From Limnoperna fortunei (lineage: Eukaryota; Mollusca; Bivalvia; Mytilida; Modiolidae), in contig OX104125.1 in assembly GCA_944474755.1 (NCBI GenBank), positions 46,263,599-46,327,598 on the forward strand: a stretch of DNA of 64,000 nt, in the 5' to 3' direction. A program made the translations under genes and the position numbers. How positions within the stretch are numbered: position 1 is the stretch's first letter; each line of letters opens with the position of its first letter. Below are positions 23,680-33,851 of this stretch, piece after piece. The notes beneath the pieces were generated by a model, which worked only from the letters and a program-made list of their open reading frames with translations, was not told where the DNA came from and searched no databases.

Positions 23680-23994
23680 ACATGCACCTGGGACGATGTT
23701 TTCGCCGATGTTCTGGACGCGGACGAAGAAAACCGATGACGTTGTTACCGTCTCTGTATCTAATAAAGCAGCACTGAAACTTTCGAACCCGACTTCCAAG
23801 AGCCTATATCCGTCGTCCAAAATTTTGACAAGAGCTTAAAGTATGTGACATTTAGAATAACTCGAGACGATGTTGATTCTGGTGAAACATCAAGGCCCTT
23901 ACTTAGAAAAGACGCATTTGCAATGCTGATGGAAAGAAGGGTGGACAAACCTCCCCTTAAAATAAGAAAGGACGTATATAAATAAATGGTTGGC
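23680..23994 (+). pseudogene. Decayed open frame inside the pogo-like element (plus strand)
   Basis: Protein-like sequence in two frames: STCTWDDVFADVLDADEEN in frame, then TDDVVTVSVSNKA after a shift near 23731, then back to the first frame near 23765 with TFEPDFQEPISVVQNFDKSL, KYVTFRITRDDVDSG, RPLLRKDAFAMLMERRVDKP and a stop (23992-23994). About 100 residues, acidic then basic. The two compensating shifts suggest an old gene end. It may be the tail of the element's own protein; family not recognised. Confidence 0.4.
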
Positions 23995-24648
23995 ATATAC
24001 TTAAAATAAATCTTTTCCCCTAACTGTCTTTGCTTGCAATGAGTATGTCCCTTTAGGATAAGGGGGACTGTCCCACTCGTTGCAAATTTTCTTTCTTTTC
24101 TTTAGAGTCCGACCTGAACAGACAAATTAGGCTGTCAGAATGTCTGAAATATTCCTTTCTGTTTGCCCAATTGCCAAATATATTTATATCGACCAATATT
24201 TGTCATTCTCAGCAGTGGTAGATCCAGGATTTTTGAAATGGGGGGCATTGACTGTCCATAGAGGGGAAACAAAAGTCAATGTTGTCACAATAATTTTCTA
24301 ATTTCTATTATTTCATTTCTATTTACTTTTTAAATGTTTGACATTCTTGTCATTTCATCATGTTTGTTTAATAAAATGTTTCTATTTAAAAGGTTTCAGC
24401 AACTGTTTTATCTTACACTGTTTTATTGCTAGTTCAAGCTATACCAATATTGATAAAATAAAATATTTTCCCTACCTACCTACCCACCCCTTCCAAGGTA
24501 CAGTCGGAAAAAGGCAAACAAACATTATTTTAAGGCTGGCCTTGTTCATTTCCACTTCAATGATCATTCAGCTCAATTTCTCGTCGTCCGCTTTATTGGG
24601 TAATTTTCTCTGACAAATGTGTCATGCAAATAAGCGGAATCCACTGTA

Positions 24649-25383
24649 ATAAAATCTACTTTCTCCCCCCATTTTACTGTTGTCGTATTGGGAAAGATTT
24701 ACAATAATAAAGTTGAGGTCATATTCTGGTGACGATTAAATTTGATTACACATAAATAATATAATGCACAGGAATGTTGAGACATGAAAACAAACCAATA
24801 AAATTTCGTTTTTAAAGTTAGAAAAAGTTTTGTTAATTTAAAAAAAATTTTTTTCTTCTATACTCGTCTGTAGATGTGACTTTACTAAGGGAAAAACAAC
24901 ACATACATAAATATGAATTAAACATATTTTAATAAATGATACATGTATAAAGTGTAATAAAACCTAGTTCTATGTGTTCTTACTAGCATATATATAACTA
25001 CATCATAACAACCTTGTAAATTATCAGAAGCAACAAAAGAGGTAGATGCTTACCTTAACCACTCTTTCTGAGACCCCATGTCCATGGTGGTACATGTATA
25101 TCATGTTTTGTAAATGTTGTCCCTAATAAAAGGTACTTAACCATAATTCTTAGTGTGTTTATTATCAGGAAAAAAATTCTATGTATTTGTTTATTCAAAT
25201 TTTCCTTTAGTGTACATACAACTGACTGTTAAAGAAACAATTGAGATCTATTAGCATTAATTAGTTTTTACAACTGTTATTAATCCCTTTAAATTTTTAC
25301 ATAAACATGTCTATGTCATTAATGAACACACTTTATATTTTTTTACTGTGACTTACTTTCCTTAAAGAATAAGTGCTTTTTTT
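24649..25383. other. A+T-rich DNA, nothing recognised
   Basis: No exon or repeat supported. Confidence 0.35.
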
Positions 25384-26326
25384 AGCTCACCTGACCCAAA
25401 GGATCATGTGAGCTATTGTTATCACTTTGCGTTCGTCGTCGTCGTCATCGTCGTCGTCGTCGGCGTCTGTAAACTTTTTACATTTTAATCTTCTTCTCTG
25501 AAACCACTTGGCCAATTGAAACCAAACTTGGCCATAATGTTCATTGGATGGACCTTTACAAAGTTTGTGTTTTTTATTTTGATTGGTAAACCAATATGGC
25601 CGCCACCTCAAGACTTAGTTTAACATAGGACCCTATGGGAAAAAAGTTAAAAAGGGCTTCTTCTCTGAAACCGTTTAACCAATCAAAACAAAACTTACTA
25701 GCAATATTGTTTGGATGGTCCTCTATAAAGTTTGTGTTTTTGATGGGAATTGGAAATTCAAAATGGCCGCCACCGCAGGACTTAGTTTAACATAGAACCC
25801 TATGGGAAAAAGTTTTAAAAGGCTTCTTCTCTGAAACCGGTTAATCAATGGAAACAAAAACTTACTAGCAATATTGTTTGGATGGTCCTCTATAAAGTTT
25901 ATGTTTTTTATGGCAATTGGAAATTCAAAATGGCCGCTACCGCAGGACTTAGTTTAACATAGGACCCTATGGGAAAAAGTTTTTAAAGGCTTCTTCTCTG
26001 AAACAGGTTAATCAATGGAAACAAAAACTTACTAGCAATATTGTTTGGATGGTCCTTTATAAAGTTTATGTTTTTTATGGCAATTGGAAATTCAAAATGG
26101 CCACCACGGCGCAGGACTTGGTTTAACATAGGACCCTATGGGCAAATAAAAAAAATCTTCTCTATACAACCGGTTAACCAATGAAACAAAGCTTTCTAGT
26201 AATATTGTTTGGATGGTCCTATTTAAAGTTTATTGAAAATTACAGGACTTAGTTTAACATCAGGGAAATGCCATCTTCATTGCCTATAAAATCAGGTGAG
26301 CAATACAGGCTCTTAAGAGCCTCTGG
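25384..26326 (+). mobile_element. AGCTCACC-type hairpin-ended element, variant with GGCCGCCAC units
   Basis: Begins with a hairpin (AGCTCAC...GTGAGCT, 25384-25414), then a GTC/GTCGTC run (25435-25463). The interior has about five tandem units of about 160 bp, each with CTTCTTCTCTGAAACC, ACTAGCAATATTGTTTGGAT, AAAATGGCCGCCACC and CATAGGACCCTATGGG. It ends ATCAGGTGAGCAATACA, a hairpin GGCTCTTAAGAGCC (26308-26321) and CTGG. No coding sequence: a D-rich minus-strand frame is just the GTC run. Confidence 0.8.
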
Positions 26327-27522
26327 TTTCTGTCCACTTCATATGTTTACTATACAGGATTAACCTACATATGTATGATCAACTATTGCCTGGGGGCATA
26401 AATCATCACAGGGGTCCAATTAACAATTTTCTTTAATTTCTTAAAGAAGCCAAACTTTCCTATAAATTAAAACAATTCTTAGGAAATTAAAATTGTGTTG
26501 ATTGTAGTGATGCACACATCAAAACTGAAGACAAAATCTTCCCTCATTTGCATTCATGTTAATTATACATATACATGCATTAATTACCATGTTACATATT
26601 TATAACCAGGGCTGATACACGGGGTCATAATTGAAGTGTTATTGTCACTTTTCTGTCTGAAGCTAAACAGCTGTGATATCACTGGGAGAGATACTAGAGT
26701 TATGTGTACATGTAGGTGCATGTTGATGGACAGTTACTTTTTTTATATGATTCATATTGAATAGACCTTATGTATAAGCTTAATTTATATAAACAATTGC
26801 ATTATTTACTAACTACATATGTTTGAAAACATTTTATTTACATCCACTGGGGTGATGCCTGCTGGTGAACTGTTACTCCCAGAGGGTATCATCAGCCCAG
26901 TAGTCACACTTTCCTGTTTACAGGAAAATCATTGATTTTATAAATTCAAAATTTACTGCCTAAAAATGTAGACAATTATTGTAATTATAAGGTTTTTCTA
27001 TTTTCAAGATGTAAATAGCCTCTGAATTCGTTTAAATGTTTTGGAATTTGGTTGATAAAATCTCTATCACATCTGAATTATTTGGATTTAAATAGTGTTT
27101 GGGTTTGAGCGCCACTGTTGAGTCTTGTAGCCACAGTTTGTCCTGTTGAAACTTTGAAATGGACAATTGTCTTTGATAAATTTTCACGCTTCAGTTGAAT
27201 GGCAGGTGTCAATATCTGAGTGAGGAAGGTTATTAATACCGCCTGCTGTGTAAACATGATTGTTAATTAATTAACCAACGTTCATTACCCTATTTACCTG
27301 ATGTTAATTGGAGGTTGAACCCCAGCTGTTTTAAAGCTTGAATAAACAAGCTTAACAGTGACATCCGTGTTGTATTCAAACTCACCTGTTGCCTATGGCT
27401 ATAGTAACAGCTACTAATAAGGTTAATTAGATGAAAAATTTAATTGGCATAAACAAACAATATAAAAACAATCCAAAATCTTTATTTCAGTAAACTTAAG
27501 TAATTTAAATATAACAATAATA
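26327..27522. other. Non-coding DNA with a short repeat relic (26845-26920)
   Basis: CATCCACTGGGGTGATGCCT, CTGCTGGTGAACTGTTACTC and GTATCATCAGCCCAGTAGTC form a piece of a repeat I know from bivalve DNA. The rest is unremarkable A+T-rich sequence. Confidence 0.45.
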
Positions 27523-28398
27523 CAGTAGTCCCCCTCTTATAAGACCACCCCATCTGAGTCGTGAAAGTGGTCTTATAATGGGGGTGGTCTTTCTTGAGGG
27601 GATACAATTTATACAGGTTTATAGAGCTTGGTCGGTTGATTAGCAGCAAAAGCTGTGAAGTAATCAAGAATCACACAATATAAATATTTGTATTTTACTA
27701 TTCATTATAAATAAAAATAAAATAGAATTCATGCAGTTTTTATCTGTTAAAAATGTGTAATGATAATATAACAATTCCAAGTCTTCTTAACAGTGAATGT
27801 TTCTGTTCCTGTTTCATCTGCATTATCATTGTTTTTATCACTTTTATTATCTGCCCAGGTTCCACTTCGTAGTTTATTAATTTGAAAAAATCCAGGTTTT
27901 TCTCTGTTTCCAATTTCCCAAGTTTTTGACATCGTTTGTTGTAAATTTTGATTTATGATTATGTTGGTACATTATACTATTATCTCCTTGTTGAATATTT
28001 CAGTCTTCTTGTGATAAACCCGATTTCCGTAATGCCGAAATCAAACTGATCTACTGTATCCTACGTGTTTTCCCATTAATCCAGCTTAAAAACCTTTCTA
28101 TTACACGATTTCGACATTTTGTTTACCGGTTGTTGAACTGTTTCCAAACTGGTTTACGATAATAAAACCAAATCATGTTCTATTCGAGACTTCCAAAATA
28201 AACATCCGGTTAGTGAAAATGGTTGTTCGTGAGGGGAATTTACGTTGTTGTGTCAAAAAAACGTGGTCGCTGGTCGCTTTTAAGGGGTGGTCGTTCGCGA
28301 GAGGTAATTTTAGGTTAGAATCACCAAATGCATTAGGGTTTTGGCCGGATTAAGTGGGTGGTCACTGGTGAAGGGATCGTATAAGAGGGGGACTACTG
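27523..28398. mobile_element. Non-autonomous pogo/Tigger-like element
   Basis: Perfect 19-bp terminal inverted repeats, CAGTAGTCCCCCTCTTATA, flanked by TA on both sides (27521-27522, 28399-28400). CAGTAG-type ends and TA duplication are typical of pogo-like transposons. The interior repeats GTGGTC near both ends and has no transposase frame. It lies 0.5 kb upstream of the TRAK exon at 28903. Confidence 0.82.
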
Positions 28399-28400
28399 TA

Positions 28401-28902
28401 ATAGAAAGGAAGATAAATAATAGAAGTTATCAAACAAAAATTAGGCTCCGTACAAGGTAAAATAAATACCAGTAAGGACACCTTTACCTTAAAACTGAAT
28501 TATATTAAATGATAATGAATTTTTGTCCAAAACTCAAATTAACATTAAATTCTAAAATAGCCACATTATTAAACCCCCCCCCAAAATCCATGTCCGTAAG
28601 GACCGTCCGACCAAGGGCATTAAGTGTAGGACGTAAAAAACTCCCCAAGTCAAGTTATTTCAGTATCATAGTCTTTTAGTGATGACAGCCGAAGTTTTTT
28701 TAACAGGAAGCAAAAGGGGAGATAAATCATGTAAAACTGGAAATGGGTCAATTTATCTGCTTTGATTTGTTGTACAGTTTACTATTATGTGAATAATTAA
28801 ATAATTAATTAATTATAATTAAATGTTTTCCTCTTGTATTTTGTAGTGAATATTGTATGTAAACCATATTTTACTGAAACTACTCACATGATGAGACTTT
28901 AG
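28401..28902. other. Intronic DNA before TRAK exon 2
   Basis: A+T-rich with a C run at 28577-28586. The pyrimidine tract expected before the 28902 acceptor is weak. Confidence 0.3.
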
Positions 28903-29042
28903 TCCATGGTGGAACCTATTCGTCAAGCTGGAACCAGCTGATAATTACGCAGCACCTATAGTCCCAAATGAAGATGAAATCCAGACAACGACCCAAGATG
29001 AATGCTGGGTAACTGAGACCAAGGACATCGGAGTCCTCACTG
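28903..29042 (+). CDS. TRAK1: Probable upstream TRAK/Milton coding exon
   Basis: A 140-bp open segment without Met, translating as PWWNLFVKLEPADNY, AAPIVPNEDEIQ, TTTQDECWVTETKDIGVLT. Its last base (29042) is followed by a possible donor GTTGGT. The partial codon G joins the AT that opens the 48768 exon, giving ...GVLT-D-VCSSSNLPEVE. Vertebrate TRAK2, from memory, reads ...SIT-D-VCSNEDLPEVE at the same place, which supports the join. The 3' end is therefore better supported than the 5' end. I place the start after the AG at 28901-28902, but that acceptor has a poor pyrimidine tract and one further downstream is possible. Stops lie just upstream in frame (28892-28894). The intron to the next exon would be 19.7 kb. 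Not confirmed by transcript. Confidence 0.55.
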
Positions 29043-29094
29043 GTTGGTACACTTTAACATTACAGTTATTATAGTGGCCAGTTACTTAATTAAT

Positions 29095-29345
29095 AAGTAG
29101 CTGAGTGGTAAATGTTGTTCGTCCACTATTGATCGCATGGTTTGTCACACTGAGATTGCAGTTTAGAGTCTCACTTTGGACAGGGTGCGCTCAAATCCAA
29201 TCTTAATTGACAAGGATTGCCAGTTTCCCTACCAAAGGTCAGGAGATTTCTCTGGGTACTATGGCTTTCTTCCCAAATAAAAACTAGATGCCATGATATA
29301 GCTGAAATATTGCTGAAAGTGGCGTTAAAACATCATTCAAATCAA
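29095..29345 (+). mobile_element. SINE copy, diverged, nearly full length
   Basis: Head relic GTAGCTGAGTGGTAAATG, body TCTTAATTGACAAGGATTGC and AATAAAAACTAGATGCCATG, tail TGAAAGTGGCGTTAAAAC. It lies 53 bp downstream of the proposed donor at 29043. Confidence 0.85.
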
Positions 29346-31084
29346 ATTAATTGTATTATTTACTATTTTGTTCAGTGCACTCTCTTTGTGCTAATTAACA
29401 AGCAAAACATCCTTACACCCTTCAAAATGCAGTGGGGAAGGGTCCTCGGTGTGGGAGTGGTTAAGGGATTTTCCTGCCTTTTTCAAATGGAGCCTGGTTC
29501 CCTGTTAATTTGAAAACAATGTAAACTAAACAATTGGGGAAAAAAGTCTTAAATCAGAATTAGGTAGATAATATATAGATTGTTATGATAAGAATGTTTG
29601 TCTGTTGGTCTTGAAATAGATTAAGTTGTTAAGAATGACAAGATAGAATCTATATGTTTGCATGATTGAATTAATTTTTTAGAATCTGTATTTCAAAACA
29701 TTCAGAATTTGGAATGTTCACTTGTATAATTGGAAAAAGATATGGTTTTTTTCTGTTGGGAATAGGAAAGAATAACAACCCCGAAATAAGGCAGGAAAAT
29801 CTCTCAGTGTTCCAGCTACTATTTGAAAATATAAGGGTGCATGAGAAGGGCACTTTTTCGCATATGGGTAAAGCCAAAAAGGTGGTCAGGAAAGTGTGAC
29901 ATTTGGATAAAAAATTAAAACATGCCAAAACAAAATGACATCTCAATATTTTGTTTTCAACAATTTGTTTCTATGCATCAACCTTGAAATTAAACCTATA
30001 CAGACTGTGGTTTCTTGTCAAATTGATCTTTTTTACCCATATCTTGTAAGTTATATTGACAATAAGTAAATCTTTTTTTTTCAAATAATTGCTGAATAAA
30101 TTGATGAAAATTGACCAAACTTTCTGAACATATCCTCTTATATCAAGTATATATCATACACCCATTTTTTACTTGGTCATTGACAATATAAAAATTTTGG
30201 CCCTGTAATCAAAATAAGGGTGATATTGATGTCAAAATAAAGGTTTTTTGAGATTATCATGTACTCAACTTGTATGCATCAACAAGCACAAGTTGGAACA
30301 TTCACTTTGTTCTGTAAGTAAAATATTGGAATTACTGTATTGTACTCTGAATTACTATTGTCAAGTTGAATCGGCATTTTTTTGGAAGTTATTTTGACAA
30401 CCAGACCTTTTTGATAGTTACATTGCTTAAAATTTTTTTTACTGAAAAACAAATAGAGAACCATGACATCATCCAGTTTCTTAAGTTGGGTAGGATTGGT
30501 CTAAACTAGATAGACCATCAAAATAAGAAGCATCTTTTGTCTAACCTGGATACTTTGTCTGACCTGTAAGTTATGTTGACCAATAAATGCTTGTTATAAC
30601 TTATTTGTTTGTTATATTACATTGAGGATCTTTTATCTCTATGGTTCCAGCAACCTCTGTCAATTTTCAAAACTACTTAACAGTTATTGATCAGTAAAAT
30701 GCTGGAAAAATCTTCCTTCAAGTAAGTTATATTGACAAAATGTCAATTAACATACAGGAAAAAACATTAAAATCCGGAATAATTTTTGAACACAAAATCG
30801 TGGCCATATTTAGTCAATTTGAAGATAAACTTCATAGAAGTAAGCATACAAGAGTCAATGTTCTTGTTTGTTCAGCAAAAAATGAGAAAATATTTAACAA
30901 ATATAGATAACAGTCACCAAAATAGCTATCCAAGTTGGAAAGAGTCGACAGATTCAGAGAACATGAAAATGTGTCTTGTATAAGCTCTACAACAACATTT
31001 CTCAGTTATTTTATTTATTACATGCAGGTAACATTAACCAAGTTTCATCAAGGGATTTTTCTTTAAAGAAAAATGAATTAAAAA
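29346..31084. other. Intron sequence with recurring GTTATATTGAC phrases
   Basis: AGTTATATTGAC or AGTTATGTTGACC occurs near 30050, 30570 and 30726. ATATGGGTAAAGCC with AAAAAGGTG (29862-29884) is present in exact inverse complement at 34794-34816. This suggests an old dispersed element; no coding exon seen. Confidence 0.4.
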
Positions 31085-31332
31085 ATCGAAGAATGTGTCC
31101 ATGGGACACAGATGTCCCCGCTAAATGAAATCCCAAACAGGAAGTAGTCCGACAGGTCCGAAAGTCGCTTAGCCTTAGGACGTACAACTTGTGATACTAA
31201 ACCACCCTGCCAAATTTCAAATTGTACAGTTTCTGAGAAAAGCTCGACGGAATTCGTACGGACAGACGGACATGAGTAAAACTAGAACGAAAAATCGTAC
31301 CCTCGCTTTTTTTGGCGAGGGTACGAATTTAG
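31085..31332 (+). mobile_element. Dispersed element with terminal GTACCCTCGC hairpin
   Basis: Contains AATGTGTCCATGGGACACAG, GGACAGACGGACATGAG, and a hairpin CGTACCCTCGC/GCGAGGGTACG (31296-31306 with 31315-31325). The GTGTCC...GGACAGACGGACA layout is familiar from mussel-type repeats. Not coding. Confidence 0.6.
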
Positions 31333-31925
31333 TCACATTACTCGTAATGTAGCAGAGCGGGGTGAATCACTCCCGGCACTTTGATGTCCAAAAGAAGTTG
31401 CATATATACAATCAGACGTGGTCGATCTTGATATCTTTCGACAGGGTCACAATTTTTTTTATCGGTTTCGTGTTTAAAATCGATCATTATTGATACGTGA
31501 TGATAGTTATTGCCGTTTTTAATAACACGCTGTGCGTTGTGTATTAATTGACATTCGTGTCTCTTTTTGATTACGTTTTACTACATGAAAAACATTGAGA
31601 AACCAGAAACTGAATGGCGTGTTGCATCTTGGGTAATACATATGTAAATTACTGGATTCTTACTACTGAATGGTTGTTATAGTATGCAAATTAGCACGTT
31701 TATAATAAAATTAGGTCACATTATCCATATACGGAATAATGATCAACATAGCACTTTCCACGTGCATCTTCAAAGACGAAAAAAGAAATTTCTTCAATAA
31801 AGATCGTTTCCAGATAGTTTCGCAATGTCTAAACTTTAATAACGTAAATCAGATGAATATTATGTTTGAATTTTGTATAAATAGATCGAAATTATCATTT
31901 TTTATTTGCTACATTACAAGCAATA
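31333..31925. other. A+T-rich intron, nothing recognised
   Basis: No exon or repeat supported. Confidence 0.3.
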
Positions 31926-32040
31926 GAACTGAATTTTGCCGTTAATCCGACAAATCACAAAATTAACTTCGGATTATAACGGCAGTAAAATTCGGTCTAT
32001 AGTAAAACTTAATGCCCCTGACATGTCATCGCGGGGCATA
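31926..32040. repeat. Two adjacent hairpins, the second of TTAATGCCCC type
   Basis: Hairpin one: AATTTTGCCGTTAATCCGA (31931-31949) pairs imperfectly with TCGGATTATAACGGCAGTAA. Hairpin two (32010-32040): TTAATGCCCC...CGGGGCATAA around a GACATGTC core. The second matches the hairpin at 52821-52855. Confidence 0.65.
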
Positions 32041-32319
32041 AAAACAAAGGTGTGGGATGCGACAGACACATACCATATAATGCTGAATGATTCTATCTGT
32101 TTATGTTTGATAAATTACAGAACACCTATTTAATGCCCCTGCCACCAAGTTCTGTAACGGATATCTAAACGTATAGCAAGTTGATATCCCATGACATAAA
32201 AAATCACTAACAACATGTTTTCCACTAAATTAAAAGCTGTTTATCAATTTTAAAAATTCATCCATTTGGTAGGAGCTTAAATTTCTTAGCAGAAATTTGC
32301 ACAATTATTTCATAGTTTT

Positions 32320-32572
32320 CTTGTTTTGTCTGAATGACGTTTAAGACCACTTTCAGCAAAATCATGGTGTCCAGTGTTCATTGAGGGAGGAAGACACAGA
32401 ACCAGGCGGAAAAAAACTCTACCTTTTGTAGGAAAACTGGCAATTCTTGTAAATTTAGATGGAGTAAAATAAAACCCTGCCAGCAGTGAGACTTGAACCC
32501 GTAACCTCTGAGTTTACAGACCACGTGATCAATAGTAGACGAACTTCCTTAATCCTTCAGCCCATCAAGTTA
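32320..32572 (-). mobile_element. SINE copy, diverged, full length
   Basis: Minus orientation: GACCACTTTCAGC, CATGGTGTCCAG, TTGTAGGAAAACTGGCAATT, GCAGTGAGACTTGAACCCG (B box) and a head at CCTTAATCCTTCAGCCCATC. Confidence 0.82.
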
Positions 32573-33112
32573 TAGAGAAAAATAGCTAATAATCAAACAG
32601 CAGATAAAAATAACTTGACAAGACATGCCCCATCAATATAAAGCTGAAAATCCAACCATTGTTTATGATGATGGTGACAAAAGTCTGATGAATGGACGGA
32701 CAAGCTGATTCCAATAAATCTATTAAGTGGAAAAGGGGGAGGGGCACAGCATATTATTTATTCAAATATTTTGTCTACACATCTTGTTATGAAATTTATT
32801 AAAATTCAATTTTTTTTTCTCTTGTCCAAATCTTGAACCAGATGCTAAAGCCGAGAAAAATGTATGTATGGCCCATTCTGGAAGTCTGCATCTGAAAAGA
32901 TAAATTTTAACATTAATTCAAATTTGTTGCCTTTAGTCACCTCTTGCTTAACTAACTTGACAACCTCGAACTCCCATTGATTCCATTCTTGTTTGTCACA
33001 CACCATAAATGATGGACAAAGTTTTGTATTGTATAATAAAAGTATTCAAAAGTAAAGACAGGAACACAAGTAGATATCAGTGAGATGGTACCCATCTCTG
33101 TGGGCCCCGCTG
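32573..33112. other. Intron sequence, nothing recognised
   Basis: No feature supported. Confidence 0.3.
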
Positions 33113-33510
33113 ACCTAAAGGGCAAGGTCATCAACTATGGTATGCGACACATCGCCTTGACATTATCTACCCACATTCCAAATATTAAAAGCCTTAACCT
33201 CAAAAGATAAAAAAGTTACAGCCCGGATATAAATTTTCATTCAGAAATAATGTGACCTAAGGTCAAAGTTCAAGGTCAAAGGTCAGCAATCATGGTATGT
33301 GACACATCACCCTGATATTATCTACTCACATTCCAAATATCAGAAGACTACCCCAAAGATAAAAAAGTTACAGTCTGGACATGAATTTGTCATGCAGAAA
33401 GCAATAATGGACCTTTAGGTCAAAGTTCAAGGTCATGAGAGATCAACCAGGGTATGCGACACACCGCCTTCATATTATCTACCCACATTCCAAATATCAA
33501 AAGCCTACCT
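33113..33510 (+). repeat. Tandem repeat of about 156 bp, three imperfect units
   Basis: GGTATG(C/T)GACAC recurs at 33139, 33294 and 33451, with CACATTCCAAATAT and AAGATAAAAAAGTTACAG between. GACCTAAGGTCAAAGTTC links the units. A repeat type known from bivalve DNA; non-coding. Confidence 0.82.
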
Positions 33511-33642
33511 CATATGTAAGGCTTCAACTAAGATCCTTTCATTATAAGGGTTATATTGACTCCCATATATAAGGTGTCAACTAACACACTTTTGTTATGA
33601 GGGTTATATGGACTCCATGTCAATTGACACGTTTTTAAACTA

Positions 33643-33851
33643 CCGTTATTTGACTATGCTTTCTGGTGTCAACTAACACCTAGAATAAATTCACGGACAG
33701 TTCTTCAATTGTTTTTCACCGATATTAATATTCTTTCCTATAGTACTATATAATATTCGGAAGCTCTCTATTTTATTTCTTTATCCTTATATAGGCACAT
33801 TTTTATTGAGAGCGTTATATTGACTCAGAAATAGAATTAGTCAAATAACGG
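33643..33851. repeat. Inverted-repeat segment (14-bp arms)
   Basis: CCGTTATTTGACTA at 33643-33656 is matched exactly in inverse complement at 33838-33851. GTGTCAACTAACACC and GTTATATTGACTC phrases occur inside and just before. Possibly a small foldback element. Confidence 0.45.

Larger units (their letters stand above)
22480..24646. mobile_element. Pogo/Tigger-like DNA transposon, decayed
   Basis: Terminal inverted repeats CAGTGGATTACACTTAAT (left) and CAGTGGATTCCGCTTATT (right, on the minus strand) match at 15 of 18 positions and are flanked by TA on both sides (22478-22479, 24647-24648). CAGTGGA-type ends, TA target duplication and a length of 2167 bp fit the pogo branch of Tc1/mariner. 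GCTTTATTGGGT lies inside both ends. The coding part is broken (see 23365-23994). No DDE motif was recognised. Confidence 0.5.

Noticed and set aside
25387..25611. Aspartate-run protein on the minus strand
   Set aside because: The D run is the GTC microsatellite inside an AGCTCACC-type element.
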